From Pseudomonas fluorescens (GTDB lineage: Bacteria; Pseudomonadota; Gammaproteobacteria; Pseudomonadales; Pseudomonadaceae), in assembly GCF_019212185.1 (NCBI RefSeq), contig NZ_CP078138.1:2462501-2526500 (forward strand): a DNA stretch of 64,000 nt, written 5' to 3'. A program made the position numbers and the translations under genes. Under the pieces are notes generated by a model, which did no database searches, was not told the origin of the DNA, and saw nothing but the letters and a program-made list of their open reading frames with translations. This document shows positions 43,877-53,982 of the stretch, piece after piece (position 1 is the first letter of the stretch; every line of letters starts with the position of its first letter).

Positions 43877-44794
43877 TCAATAAACCTGCGGCACGATGAT
43901 GTCCGGTGGGGTGGGGCTGCGGGAATAGTCTTCCTGGCGCAGACGCTGCGGCAGCTCGATGCGGGCCTGTTCGACTTCTTCATAAGGCATCTGCGCGAGC
44001 AGGTGGCTGATGCAGTTGAGCCGGGCCTTTTTCTTGTCGTCGGCCTGCACCACCCACCAGGGCGCTTCGCTGATGTGGGTGCGCTCGAGCATGATTTCCT
44101 TGGCCTTGGTATAGGCCTCCCAGCGGCGCCGTGACTCCAGGTCCATCGGGCTGAGCTTCCATTGCTTGAGCGGGTCGTGAATGCGGCTGAGAAAACGCAG
44201 GTGCTGTTCCTGGTCGGAAATCGAGAACCAGTACTTGATCAACTGAATGCCGGAGCGCGCCAGCATCCGCTCGAATTCCGGCACGCTGCGGAAAAATTCT
44301 TCGTACTGTTCCTCGTTGCAAAAGCCCATCACCTGCTCGACACCGGCGCGGTTGTACCAGCTGCGGTCGAACAGGACGATCTCGCCGGCGGCGGGCAGGT
44401 GCGAGACATAGCGCTGGAAATACCACTGGGTGCGCTCGCGGTCACTCGGCGCGGGAAGCGCCGCGACCCGGCAGACCCGTGGATTAAGACGCTGGGTGAT
44501 GCGCTTGATCACGCCCCCTTTGCCAGCGGCATCGCGGCCTTCGAACAGAATCACCACCTTGTGCCCGGTCTTCACCACCCAGCTTTGCAACTTGACCAAC
44601 TCGCCCTGCAAACGGAACAACTCGCTGAAGTAACGACGGCGCTCGGCCTTGGCCGGGGTATCGCCCGGTTGATCCGCGAACAGCGAAGCCAGGTCGTGAT
44701 CGTCTTCCAGCAACTCCAGTTCCAGCTCTTCGTCACTGTGGTCGAGCAACTCGCGGTGGATGCGATGCATCAGGGTGTCGTTGGTTAACAGCAT
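43877..44794 (-). CDS. ppk2: polyphosphate kinase 2
   Basis: A 305-residue PPK2-family kinase with Walker A LFEGRDAAGKGG, Walker B IVLFDRSWYNRAGVE, and the lid-region arginines of RLNPRVCRVAALP. It transfers phosphate between polyphosphate and nucleotides (GDP/ADP). ATG 44794 was chosen over a TTG two codons earlier. It is divergent from ppx, the polyphosphate-degrading enzyme, with a Pho-box-like sequence in the shared control region. Confidence 0.94.
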   Translation of the reverse strand: MLLTNDTLMHRIHRELLDHSDEELELELLEDDHDLASLFADQPGDTPAKAERRRYFSELFRLQGELVKLQSWVVKTGHKVVILFEGRDAAGKGGVIKRITQRLNPRVCRVAALPAPSDRERTQWYFQRYVSHLPAAGEIVLFDRSWYNRAGVEQVMGFCNEEQYEEFFRSVPEFERMLARSGIQLIKYWFSISDQEQHLRFLSRIHDPLKQWKLSPMDLESRRRWEAYTKAKEIMLERTHISEAPWWVVQADDKKKARLNCISHLLAQMPYEEVEQARIELPQRLRQEDYSRSPTPPDIIVPQVY

Positions 44795-44971
44795 GTTCAA
44801 GGCTCCCGACCCGTTTGGAAGCCCCGATGCTAGCCCCGCGACTGTGACGTTCTGGTGACGAAACGTCTGTCAGAAAAATTTCCAATGTCATCCTGATGTC
44901 ATCTACCCCGTGCAGGATCGCCAAAACCGGTTTTTTGCCCTCGGCGGACGAAGTTGCCAGGAGTTCCTCAC
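44795..44971. promoter_or_regulatory. divergent ppk2/ppx control region with Pho-box-like repeats
   Basis: TGTCAT at 44886-44891 is repeated at 44897-44902 with the 11-base period of a PhoB box (ATGTCAT-CCTG-ATGTCAT). On the other strand, CGTCAC-N5-CGTCAC within 44844-44860 has the same period facing ppk2. Together they suggest phosphate-starvation control of one or both genes. Confidence 0.55.
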
Positions 44972-45907
44972 GTGAAAGAAGACGCATCGCTATTCGCCGC
45001 TATCGACCTGGGCTCCAATGCGTTTCGCCTGATGATTGGCCAGTCGGTCAAACGCAACCAGCGCCTGATGATCCAGGAAGTCAAAACCCTGCGTGAGCCG
45101 GTGCGACTGGCAGAAGGTCTGCAGGCCGGTGCCCTGGACGAAATGGCCCTGGACCGCGGTTGGCAGGCGCTCGCCCGGTTCGGCAAGAAGCTGCGCGGAT
45201 TCGAGGCCGGGCGAGTGCGCGCGGTGGCCACCAGCGCCGTGCGCGAAGCCAGCAACGCACGGCTGTTTCTCGCCCACGCCGAGCGCCACCTGGGCTTTGC
45301 GATCGACGTCATTTCCGGTCAGGAGGAGGCGCACCTGGTGTATGCCGGGGTGGCGCACCGCACGCCGGGCACCGAGTGCCGGCGGTTGGTGGTGGACATT
45401 GGCGGCGGCTCCACCGAATTGATCCTCGGCCGCGGCGATCAGCCCCTGGTCACCGAAAGCATCGCCATTGGCAGCGGCACCTTCGGCGCACGGTATTTCC
45501 AGGGCGGCGCTATCAGCGCTGAAGCCTTGATCGAAGCCGAGCGTGTCGCCACCCTGCAGTTCGAGCGGATTGCCGGTCGCTATCGAAAACTGGGCTGGAA
45601 CCAGGCGATAGGCTCCTCGGGCACCGCGCGGATGCTGGCCAAGGTCCTCAAGGCCAACGGCCTGAACGACGACGGCAAAGGCGGCATTACCTATGTCGGC
45701 CTGCTGCGCCTGTTGTTGCGCCTGCTGGAGGCGGGCCATGTCAGTCAGCTCAGGCTCGCCGGCCTACCCAGCCATCGCCTGAGCATCCTGCCCGGCGGAC
45801 TGACCCTGATGCTGGCCGCGTTCAAGGTGTTCGGGGTTTCCCACATGACCGCCTCCGAGCCGGGTCTGCGCTTTGGCGTGTTGCATGGGCTGATGAGCAG
45901 TCGCTGA
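44972..45907 (+). CDS. ppx: exopolyphosphatase/GppA-type phosphatase
   Basis: A 311-residue member of the Ppx/GppA (ASKHA fold) family, corresponding to the N-terminal two domains only, as in short Ppx proteins. It shows AAIDLGSNAFRLMIG (phosphate 1), VRAVATSAVREASN, SGQEEAHLVYAGV with the catalytic Glu, and VVDIGGGSTELILG (phosphate 2). It hydrolyses terminal phosphate from polyphosphate or pppGpp. GTG 44972 has AGGAG eight bases upstream. The C-terminal HD-like domain of long Ppx is absent. Confidence 0.92.
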   Translation: MKEDASLFAAIDLGSNAFRLMIGQSVKRNQRLMIQEVKTLREPVRLAEGLQAGALDEMALDRGWQALARFGKKLRGFEAGRVRAVATSAVREASNARLFLAHAERHLGFAIDVISGQEEAHLVYAGVAHRTPGTECRRLVVDIGGGSTELILGRGDQPLVTESIAIGSGTFGARYFQGGAISAEALIEAERVATLQFERIAGRYRKLGWNQAIGSSGTARMLAKVLKANGLNDDGKGGITYVGLLRLLLRLLEAGHVSQLRLAGLPSHRLSILPGGLTLMLAAFKVFGVSHMTASEPGLRFGVLHGLMSSR

Positions 45908-45989
45908 TCAGCGCCCGCAATCACCGGCCCATGAGCAACCCGGAAAAACTGCTAACGTAAAGTGACCAAACATCAAAAGGATGGCCGCC

Positions 45990-46403
45990 ATGCGTTACAC
46001 CCTGTTCGACAATCAGAGAGACGTCATCATCCTGCTTGCGCGCATTTTGTTGATGATCCTGTTCATCATGTCCGGCTGGAGCAAGATGACCGGCTTCGAA
46101 GGCACGGTGGGCTACATGGCCTCACTCGGCGCGCCGATGCCACCGGTGGCGGCAGCGATTGCGGTGATCATGGAGTTTTTCGTGGCGATCCTGCTGGTGC
46201 TGGGCTTCTACACCCGACCACTGGCGTTCCTCATGGCCTTGTTCGTCCTCGGCACCGCGCTGATCGGGCATAGCTTCTGGACCATGGAAGATGCCCAGCG
46301 CGCCGCCAACACCACGCAATTTTTCAAGAACCTGAGCATTGTCGGCGGCATGCTGCTGTTGAGTGTCACCGGTGCCGGGCGCTTCTCGGTGGATGGTCGC
46401 TGA
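45990..46403 (+). CDS. DoxX-family inner-membrane protein
   Basis: A 137-residue four-helix membrane protein of the DoxX/DoxD-like family (LLARILLMILFIMSGWSKM; FFVAILLVLGFYTRPLAFLM; FKNLSIVGGMLLL). Family members are linked to redox and thiol stress, but the function here is unknown. ATG 45990 was preferred because AAAGGA lies nine bases upstream; ATG 45981 is too close to it. Confidence 0.88.
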   Translation: MRYTLFDNQRDVIILLARILLMILFIMSGWSKMTGFEGTVGYMASLGAPMPPVAAAIAVIMEFFVAILLVLGFYTRPLAFLMALFVLGTALIGHSFWTMEDAQRAANTTQFFKNLSIVGGMLLLSVTGAGRFSVDGR

Positions 46404-46426
46404 GCAGGGCCGCGTTCCCTTGACTC

Positions 46427-46466
46427 GGCAGGGGCATGGCCGCATCGCCGGCCTGTCCCTGCTGCC
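46427..46466. terminator. GC-rich stem-loop after doxX-like gene
   Basis: GGCAGGGGCATGGCC pairs imperfectly with GGCCTGTCCCTGCTGCC around an eight-base loop, between converging frames. There is no U-tract; assignment is tentative. Confidence 0.4.
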
Positions 46467-46480
46467 CCCCACGCATCGAC

Positions 46481-46795
46481 TCAGCGCACCAGGCTCAACG
46501 GCGTACGCGGGGTGCTGACTTCCTCTTCATGGCACGTTCGATCGGGATTGTGGCTGTACGGCCAGGCGAACGGCGCGTCGTCGGCGTTTGCGCTTGGCGC
46601 CGGGGCGGCGAGTTCTTCCAGGTGGGCAATGATGGTCCTGTGGATACTGCCCTGCCAGGCCTGTTGGGCACTCCCTGTTGGCTGGCCCTGAGCGTTGAAC
46701 ACGTTGGTATCGACCATCTTGAATCTGGCTTGCATGGGGCCGCTCCAGTCGTTCGGTAAAGCGTCACCAATAAAGGCATATTGCCACTCTTTCAA
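46481..46795 (-). CDS. hypothetical protein, 104 residues
   Basis: An open frame starting at TTG 46795 encodes a 104-residue acidic protein beginning KEWQYAFIGDALPNDW, with a later segment QGSIHRTIIAHLEELAAP. I recognise no domain, signal or membrane segment. The ribosome site is weak, and there is no ATG before residue 21 (MQARFK). It fills an otherwise empty 500-base gap, so it may be real, but chance is not excluded. Confidence 0.35.
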   Translation of the reverse strand: MKEWQYAFIGDALPNDWSGPMQARFKMVDTNVFNAQGQPTGSAQQAWQGSIHRTIIAHLEELAAPAPSANADDAPFAWPYSHNPDRTCHEEEVSTPRTPLSLVR

Positions 46796-46830
46796 GTGGC
46801 TCTCGGCAGCTGTGCGAGTTTTTCGATAAC

Positions 46831-46844
46831 TTGACCGAAATCAA
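46831..46844. promoter_or_regulatory. FNR/ANR/DNR box
   Basis: TTGAC-CGAA-ATCAA differs at one position from the TTGAT-N4-ATCAA consensus. It is centred about 84 bases before the membrane-protein start at 46922, suitable for anaerobic or NO-dependent activation. Confidence 0.7.
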
Positions 46845-46921
46845 CCGGATAAGTTGATCGGGCGGGTACGCTGCAAGGGCCGTTGGCGAACCCTTTGCGC
46901 CGAAACCAGGGCGAGAATCCC

Positions 46922-47365
46922 ATGCTCTATCCACTGTTGTTGACCCTGCACCTGTTCGCCGCGCTGGTGTTCATCGGCACGGTGTTCTTCGAGGTGCTGT
47001 TCCTCGAATCCATCCGCAAGCAGTTGCCGGCCAAGGTCATGTTGCTGGTCGAACAGGGTATCGGCCGTCGTGCCCGGACCTTGATGCCTTGGGTGTTGCT
47101 GGTGCTGTTCGGGGCCGGGCTGGGGATGGTCTGGCTGCGTTACCTGCCAATCCTCAGCGCGCCACTGGCGAGCTCGTTCGGCACCTTGCTGCTGCTCAAG
47201 ATCGTCCTCGCCGGCAGCGTGCTCCTGCACTTTCTCGGCGCCATGCTGTTGTTCAGGACCGAGCGCATGACCGCCCGCTACTCGCATTTCATCCATACCA
47301 GCCTGTTCTGCCACATGGTCGCGATCGTCCTGTTGGCCAAGGGCATGTTCTACCTGAGCTGGTGA
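46922..47365 (+). CDS. four-helix membrane protein, paralog of the one at 63169
   Basis: A 147-residue protein with four hydrophobic helices, resembling the CopD-like/DUF2269 small membrane proteins found near denitrification genes. It begins MLYPLLLTLHLFAALVFIGT and ends in MFYLSW. Conserved histidines (LHLF, HFLG, HMVAI) could bind haem or metal. A paralog with the same SFGTLL-LKIVLA core lies after nnrS (63169). An FNR-type box precedes it. The start at 46922 is the second ATG of the frame, at the first helix. Confidence 0.85.
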   Translation: MLYPLLLTLHLFAALVFIGTVFFEVLFLESIRKQLPAKVMLLVEQGIGRRARTLMPWVLLVLFGAGLGMVWLRYLPILSAPLASSFGTLLLLKIVLAGSVLLHFLGAMLLFRTERMTARYSHFIHTSLFCHMVAIVLLAKGMFYLSW

Positions 47366-47405
47366 GCGCCGGTGGTCGCTCCGGCCAGCAGCACTTGCAC
47401 CGTGC

Positions 47406-47419
47406 TTGATGCAAATCAA
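47406..47419. promoter_or_regulatory. FNR/ANR/DNR box, perfect
   Basis: TTGAT-GCAA-ATCAA matches the consensus exactly. It is centred about 66 bases before the hemN-like gene at 47479 and probably drives the two-gene hemN unit under low oxygen. Confidence 0.85.
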
Positions 47420-47478
47420 GGAGCGATCTGCGTCGGGCCGCGACACTGTTGACCTGCAGCCAGTCGTGGAGACCCGTC

Positions 47479-48819
47479 ATGCGCACCCTTTTTCATCTCC
47501 CTGATCAACCGAGCAGCCGTTGCGATCACGGCGTGCTCGACCTCGGCGGCCATGTCGACACGGCCCGGTTTCACGCGGGCATTGGCTCGCTGGATCTGTT
47601 GCGGGCGCTGCGGGTGAGCCGGCACAAATGCCGTCCGTTGGCGTTGAACGTGCAACTGCCGGCGCAATGGACGGGCGACCCGTACCTGCCGCGCCTGCTG
47701 CACGAGATCGACCTGGTGGCCTGTCACCTTGGGGCAGGGCGCCGGGTCGAGCAGTTTCAGCTGAGTGGCGGTACCCCGGCGCTGGCCGATCTGCGCCGGC
47801 TGATGAACCGCCTGCATCAGCGCTTCAATTTCCTCGAACACGATTGTGGTGACTACAGCATCGAGGTCGACCTGCGCCACACCAACTGGTCGACCATGGG
47901 CGCCCTGCGTGACCTCGGCTTCAACCATGTCAGTATCGGCGTACCCGACCTCGGTGCAGAGACCGCGCCGAAGTTGGCCAACCACCAGAATCCGGCGCCG
48001 ATCCATTCGCTGATCGATGCCGCGCGCACCTTCGGTTTTCGCTCGGTCAACGTCGACCTGGGGTACGGTCACGCCTGGCAGACCACCGAGAGTTTTGCGC
48101 AGAAACTGGCGAGCCTGCTCGAACTGGAGCCGGACCGCCTGCTGGTGTTCGATTATGCCCGGCCACCGCAGCGCTACCGGTCCGGTGCAGCGGATCCGCA
48201 ACGGGCGTTCTGCAACGAACAGGACAAGGCCGCGATGCGGCGCCTCTGTTTCGAGCAATTGGCCGATGCCGGCTATCACTACCTGGGACTCGGGCAGTTC
48301 GTGCGCCCCGACGACGATCTGGCGATCGCCCAGGAACGCGGGCGGCTGCGACGCCATTGCGAGGGGTTCACCCGCCACGGTTATTGCGACAACATCGGCC
48401 TGGGCCTCGGCGCGATCAGTCAGATCGAAGACCTGTATGCGCAAAATATCGATCAACCGAAGCGCTACCAACAGCTGCTGGACATGGACCAGTTGCCCAC
48501 CTGTCGCGGCTGGCGCTGCGAGGCCGGCAGCCAGATCAGCCACATGGTCGTGGAGCGCCTGGCCTGTGACCTGGAACTGGATATCGCGGCACTCGAGGCG
48601 CGTTACGGTCTGGTGTTCCGCCAATACTTCTGCGATGCCTGGCCTATGCTGGAGCAATTGCAGCGCAACGGCCTGATCGAATTGTCCGAGCGCTTCATCA
48701 GCATTCTCCCGGCCGGTCGACCGCAGCTGGATGCCATCTGCAACCTGTTTCAACAACCTGTGGGCGCTGCACAACCTGACTCGCACAGCGAGTGGATAAA
48801 CCATGACCCGTTCATTTGA
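47479..48819 (+). CDS. HemN paralog lacking the radical-SAM cysteine motif
   Basis: A 446-residue protein clearly homologous to the HemN encoded next to it. It shares GGTP (97-100), EVDLRHTNW against EVDPRTID, LGFNHVSIGVPDL against LGFNRLSFGVQDF, the VDLGYGHAWQTTESF block, and GFTRHGYCDNIGLGLGAIS. However, where HemN has CxxxCxxC (its residues 65-72), this protein reads PLALNVQLPAQWTGDPYL (53-70) with no cysteine, so it cannot bind the 4Fe-4S cluster in the usual way. It is thus not a coproporphyrinogen dehydrogenase, but could be a haem/porphyrin-binding or partner protein. ATG 47479 has TGGAG eight bases upstream. It overlaps hemN by 17 bases. Confidence 0.88.
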   Translation: MRTLFHLPDQPSSRCDHGVLDLGGHVDTARFHAGIGSLDLLRALRVSRHKCRPLALNVQLPAQWTGDPYLPRLLHEIDLVACHLGAGRRVEQFQLSGGTPALADLRRLMNRLHQRFNFLEHDCGDYSIEVDLRHTNWSTMGALRDLGFNHVSIGVPDLGAETAPKLANHQNPAPIHSLIDAARTFGFRSVNVDLGYGHAWQTTESFAQKLASLLELEPDRLLVFDYARPPQRYRSGAADPQRAFCNEQDKAAMRRLCFEQLADAGYHYLGLGQFVRPDDDLAIAQERGRLRRHCEGFTRHGYCDNIGLGLGAISQIEDLYAQNIDQPKRYQQLLDMDQLPTCRGWRCEAGSQISHMVVERLACDLELDIAALEARYGLVFRQYFCDAWPMLEQLQRNGLIELSERFISILPAGRPQLDAICNLFQQPVGAAQPDSHSEWINHDPFI

Positions 48820-50191
48820 TTTCAATCGCGCCCTGGTGCAGAAGTACGACCTGCCGGGGCCGCGCTACACCTCCTACCCGACCGCGCCGCAGTTTCACCA
48901 GGCGTTCGCCGTCGACGACTATCAGCAGGCCGCTGCCTCCAGCAACCGGGCCGCGACGCCGAAACCGCTGTCGCTGTACATCCACATCCCGTTCTGCAAG
49001 AGCCTCTGTTACTACTGCGCCTGCAACAAGATCATCACCCAGAAGACCCATCGCGCGGTCGAGTACCTGAGCTACCTCAAGCGCGAAATCGCCATGCAGG
49101 CGGCCTTGTTCGATCGCTCGCGAACCCTCACCCAACTGCACCTGGGCGGCGGCACGCCGACCTACCTGACCCGTGAGCAACTGGCCGACTTGATGGACTG
49201 CCTGCACCAGGCCTTCGTCATGGACGACAGCGACAACCATGAGTTCTCCATCGAAGTCGACCCGCGCACCATCGACACCGAGCAGATCCAGGCCCTGCGC
49301 GGCCTGGGCTTCAATCGCCTGAGCTTTGGCGTGCAGGACTTCGATCCGGATGTGCAGGCGGCGGTCAATCGGGTGCAAAGCGAGGAGCAGATTTATGCGC
49401 TGGTGGCGGCGGCACGCGCTGCCCGATTCAAGTCGGTCAGCGTCGACCTGATCTACGGCCTGCCGTTGCAGACCCAAGACAGTTTCGCCGTGACCCTGGA
49501 CAAGATCATCGCCCTGCGCCCGGACCGCATCGCCGCCTACAGCTACGCGCACTTGCCGCAGATGGTCCGCGCACAACGGCTGATCCGTCCGGCCGACATG
49601 CCACCGCCGGAGCGCAAGCTGCAGTTGCTGGAGCTGACCATCCGCCGCCTGACCGAGGCCGGCTACGTATACATCGGCATGGACCACTTCGCCCTGCCGG
49701 ACGACGAGCTGGCGCTGGCCCGGGCCAACGGCAGCCTGCAGCGCAATTTCCAGGGCTATTCGACCCACGCCGACTGCGACCTGATCGGCCTCGGCGTGTC
49801 GTCCATCGGCAAGGTCGGCGACAGCTACAGCCAGAGTGTCAAGGAGCTTTCGCAGTACTACGCGCGGCTCGACCAGGGCCTGTTGCCGGTACATCGCGGC
49901 TATCGCTTGAGCGAGGACGACCGGCTGCGCCGCGAAGTGATCAGCGACCTGATGTGCCATGGCCGCATCGACTTCGGCAAATTCGAGGCGCGCTACGGCA
50001 TTGACTTCAACGAGTATTTTGCCGACGCGCTGGCGCAACTGCGCGAGCACGTGCGCGACGAGCTGCTGGAGATTCACCCGGACCGCTTGCTGCTGTTGCC
50101 CGCCGGCTACTTGATGATGCGCAGCGTAGCGATGGCCTTTGACGCCTACCTGGGCGGCGAGCAGAAGGGCAATTTTTCGCGCACCGTTTGA
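48803..50191 (+). CDS. hemN: oxygen-independent coproporphyrinogen III dehydrogenase
   Basis: A 462-residue radical-SAM enzyme with the cluster motif HIPFCKSLCYYCAC (Cys65, Cys69, Cys72, plus Cys74 as in HemN), the GGTPTYL SAM loop and the characteristic N-terminal YTSYPTAPQF. It decarboxylates the propionates of coproporphyrinogen III without oxygen, supplying haem for denitrification enzymes. It overlaps the motif-less paralog upstream and depends on the same perfect FNR box. The C-terminal HemN domain is complete. Confidence 0.96.
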   Translation: MTRSFDFNRALVQKYDLPGPRYTSYPTAPQFHQAFAVDDYQQAAASSNRAATPKPLSLYIHIPFCKSLCYYCACNKIITQKTHRAVEYLSYLKREIAMQAALFDRSRTLTQLHLGGGTPTYLTREQLADLMDCLHQAFVMDDSDNHEFSIEVDPRTIDTEQIQALRGLGFNRLSFGVQDFDPDVQAAVNRVQSEEQIYALVAAARAARFKSVSVDLIYGLPLQTQDSFAVTLDKIIALRPDRIAAYSYAHLPQMVRAQRLIRPADMPPPERKLQLLELTIRRLTEAGYVYIGMDHFALPDDELALARANGSLQRNFQGYSTHADCDLIGLGVSSIGKVGDSYSQSVKELSQYYARLDQGLLPVHRGYRLSEDDRLRREVISDLMCHGRIDFGKFEARYGIDFNEYFADALAQLREHVRDELLEIHPDRLLLLPAGYLMMRSVAMAFDAYLGGEQKGNFSRTV

Positions 50192-50207
50192 GGCCTTGCA
50201 GGCAAGC

Positions 50208-50221
50208 TTGACCGCGATCAA
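50208..50221. promoter_or_regulatory. FNR/ANR/DNR box before nirQ
   Basis: TTGAC-CGCG-ATCAA, one mismatch from consensus, is centred about 88 bases before the nirQ start. Confidence 0.75.
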
Positions 50222-50301
50222 GTTTGCCCGAGGTTCCGCTGGCAGCGACTCGCCAGGGGCCGTAGCGTGGTGGCCAAACCCGCTTCTGACCCCGGTGCCC
50301 G

Positions 50302-51105
50302 ATGAACGCCAGCATGACCTGCGAACTCAAGATCGAACCCTTCTACCAAGCGCAAGACAACGAACAGGCGCTGTTCGAACAAGCCTGGCACCACGGCATG
50401 CCGGTGCTGATCAAAGGCCCCACCGGCTGCGGCAAGACCCGTTTTGTCCAGCACATGGCCCACCGCTTGAACCTGCCGCTGTACACCGTCGCCTGCCACG
50501 ACGACTTGAGCGCCGCCGACCTGATCGGCCGCCATCTGATCGGCGCCCAGGGCACCTGGTGGCAGGACGGCCCGCTGACCCGGGCGGTGCGTGAGGGCGG
50601 CATCTGCTACCTCGACGAAGTGGTCGAGGCGCGCCAGGACACGGTGGTGGTCCTGCATCCATTGGCCGACGACCGCCGCGAACTGTTCCTCGAACGCACC
50701 GGCGAAGTGCTCAAGGCGCCGCCCTCGTTCATGCTGGTGGTGTCGTACAACCCCGGCTACCAGAACCTGCTCAAGGGCATGAAACCCAGCACCCGCCAGC
50801 GTTTCGTGGCGATGCGTTTCGGCTATCCGCCTGAGCCTGAAGAGGTGCGCATCGTCGCCCGCGAAGCCCAGGTCGACAGCGCGCTGGCGGCCCAGGTGGT
50901 CAAGCTCGGGCAGGCGTTGCGCCGGCTCGATCAGCATGACCTGGAAGAAGTCGCCTCGACCCGCTTGCTGATTTTCACCGCGCGCATGATCGGCTCCGGC
51001 ATGAGCCCTCGCCACGCCTGCATGGCCTGCCTGGCCGAGCCCTTGAGCGATGACCCGGTGACGGTCGCGGCGCTGATGGACGTGGTCGATGTCCACTTCG
51101 GCTGA
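50302..51105 (+). CDS. nirQ: MoxR-type AAA ATPase for nitric oxide reductase maturation
   Basis: A 267-residue NirQ/NorQ ATPase. It has Walker A KGPTGCGKT, the VACHDDLSAADLIGRHLIG block, Walker B ICYLDEV and the arginine-finger region TRQRF. Together with NorD it activates NorCB, probably by metal insertion or assembly. The sequence follows the P. aeruginosa protein closely, with a slightly longer N-terminus. It overlaps nirO by 17 bases. Confidence 0.96.
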   Translation: MNASMTCELKIEPFYQAQDNEQALFEQAWHHGMPVLIKGPTGCGKTRFVQHMAHRLNLPLYTVACHDDLSAADLIGRHLIGAQGTWWQDGPLTRAVREGGICYLDEVVEARQDTVVVLHPLADDRRELFLERTGEVLKAPPSFMLVVSYNPGYQNLLKGMKPSTRQRFVAMRFGYPPEPEEVRIVAREAQVDSALAAQVVKLGQALRRLDQHDLEEVASTRLLIFTARMIGSGMSPRHACMACLAEPLSDDPVTVAALMDVVDVHFG

Positions 51106-51676
51106 GGCCGCCAGCCTTGCCCGCAGGCACCTGCCGGGCGATCTGGCGATGTGGTTGTTCATCCTCGCCGAGCTGTCGGTGTTCGCCCTGCTGATCCTCG
51201 CGTTCGCCGTGACCCAGGCCCTCAAGCCGCAGCTGTTTGCGCAGAGCCGGCTGCTGCTCGATACCTCAACCGGCCTGGCGTTGACCTTGAGCCTGCTGAG
51301 CGCCGGCGGCCTGGCTGCATTGGCGGTGGAGCAGGCCAGGCAATCGCGGCCCCGACGTGCCGCCTGGTTGCTGATCGCGGCGCTGCTGGTGGCGAGTGTC
51401 TATGTGCTGCTCAAGCTCGGCGAATATCGGCACTTGCTGGCAGCGGGGCTGGGCCTGGAGCACAACACCTTCTTCACCCTGTACTGGATTCTCACCGGCT
51501 TTCATTTCGTCCATGTGCTGCTGGGCATGTTGATCCTCGGCTGGCTGGCCCTGCGTTGTGCGCGGGGTGCCTACGGCGCCGGTGATTGCAGCGGGCTGGA
51601 GTCTGGCGTGCTGTATTGGCACATGGTCGACCTGGTCTGGGTGGTGCTGTTTCCGTTGGTCTACCTGCTCAATTGA
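51089..51676 (+). CDS. nirO: NirO/NorE-like cytochrome c oxidase subunit III homolog
   Basis: A 195-residue membrane protein of the haem-copper oxidase subunit III family with five hydrophobic helices. It shows LPGDLAMWLFILAELSVFALL and TGFHFVHVLLGMLILG, the signature histidine helix, and ends YWHMVDLVWVVLFPLVYLL. NorE-type proteins support nitric oxide reductase activity. It lies in the order nirQ-nirO-nirP-norCBD as in P. aeruginosa and overlaps nirQ. Confidence 0.92.
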   Translation: MSTSAEAASLARRHLPGDLAMWLFILAELSVFALLILAFAVTQALKPQLFAQSRLLLDTSTGLALTLSLLSAGGLAALAVEQARQSRPRRAAWLLIAALLVASVYVLLKLGEYRHLLAAGLGLEHNTFFTLYWILTGFHFVHVLLGMLILGWLALRCARGAYGAGDCSGLESGVLYWHMVDLVWVVLFPLVYLLN

Positions 51677-51687
51677 AGTGAGGGCCC

Positions 51688-51954
51688 ATGTTGGCTTCCA
51701 GGCTGTTGTTGTGCTGTTGGGCGGCGCTGGCCGTCTTGAGTATCGGTACTGTGTTGTTGGCCCGATCCGGGGCGAGCGCAGGGCTGTCCATGGCCATCCT
51801 GCTGGTAGCGCTGGGCAAGGCCTGGCTGATCAGCGACGGCTTTATGGAGCTGCGTCACGCGCCACGGCTGTGGCGTTGTTTGCTGTTGGGCTGGCCGCTG
51901 GCGTTGCTGGGATCGGTGGCGTTGACGCTGATGCTGCTGTCCGGCAATACCTGA
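51688..51954 (+). CDS. nirP: NirP/NorF-like small membrane protein
   Basis: An 88-residue protein with three hydrophobic helices (about 5-25, 30-48, 62-84), resembling cytochrome oxidase subunit IV-like NorF/NirP. It starts 11 bases after the nirO stop. Its role in the NO-reductase system is probably accessory. Confidence 0.85.
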   Translation: MLASRLLLCCWAALAVLSIGTVLLARSGASAGLSMAILLVALGKAWLISDGFMELRHAPRLWRCLLLGWPLALLGSVALTLMLLSGNT

Positions 51955-51973
51955 GCAAAACCATCTGCCTTTC

Positions 51974-51987
51974 TTGATCGCCATCAA
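51974..51987. promoter_or_regulatory. FNR/ANR/DNR box before norC, perfect
   Basis: TTGAT-CGCC-ATCAA matches the consensus exactly and is centred about 65 bases before norC. DNR, encoded at 60708-61391, is the expected activator in response to NO. Confidence 0.88.
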
Positions 51988-52044
51988 GCAGGTTCCAGCC
52001 CCGCGCTTCCTATCATGGACGGGCCAAGCAATGAGGAAGCGACG

Positions 52045-52485
52045 ATGTCAGAGACCTTCACCAAAGGCATGGCGCGGAATATCTACTTCGGGGGAAGCAT
52101 CTTTTTCTTCCTGGTATTCCTCGCCTTGACCTACCACACCGAACAGACCTTTCCCCAACGCAGCAACGAGGCGCAGCTCACCGAGTCGGTGATTCGCGGC
52201 AAGACGGTCTGGGAGCAAAACAACTGCATCGGCTGCCACACGCTGCTGGGCGAGGGCGCCTATTTCGCGCCCGAGCTGGGCAACGTGTTCCAGCGTCGCG
52301 GCGGCGAGGAGGGCTTCAAGCCGTTCCTCCACGCCTGGATGAAAATGCAGCCGCTGAATGTCCCGGGGCGGCGCGCCATGCCGCAGTTCAACCTGAGCGA
52401 GCAGGAGGTGGACGACATCGCCGAGTTCCTCAAGTGGAGCTCGAAGATCAACACCAACGGCTGGCCGCCAAACAAGGAGGGCTGA
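52045..52485 (+). CDS. norC: nitric oxide reductase cytochrome c subunit
   Basis: A 146-residue membrane-anchored cytochrome c. It has an N-terminal anchor (NIYFGGSIFFFLVFLALTYH), the haem motif NNCIGCHTLLGEGAYFAPEL and axial Met in RRAMPQFNLS. It passes electrons to NorB. GAGGA precedes ATG 52045, and norB follows after three bases. Confidence 0.97.
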   Translation: MSETFTKGMARNIYFGGSIFFFLVFLALTYHTEQTFPQRSNEAQLTESVIRGKTVWEQNNCIGCHTLLGEGAYFAPELGNVFQRRGGEEGFKPFLHAWMKMQPLNVPGRRAMPQFNLSEQEVDDIAEFLKWSSKINTNGWPPNKEG

Positions 52486-53916
<1,431 letters not shown>

Positions 53917-53982
53917 GTGTTGGAAAGGGTTGGCCCGGCTGGTATAGCGGGCCGTTTTCGGATCTGCAATAAGGCAACCAAA

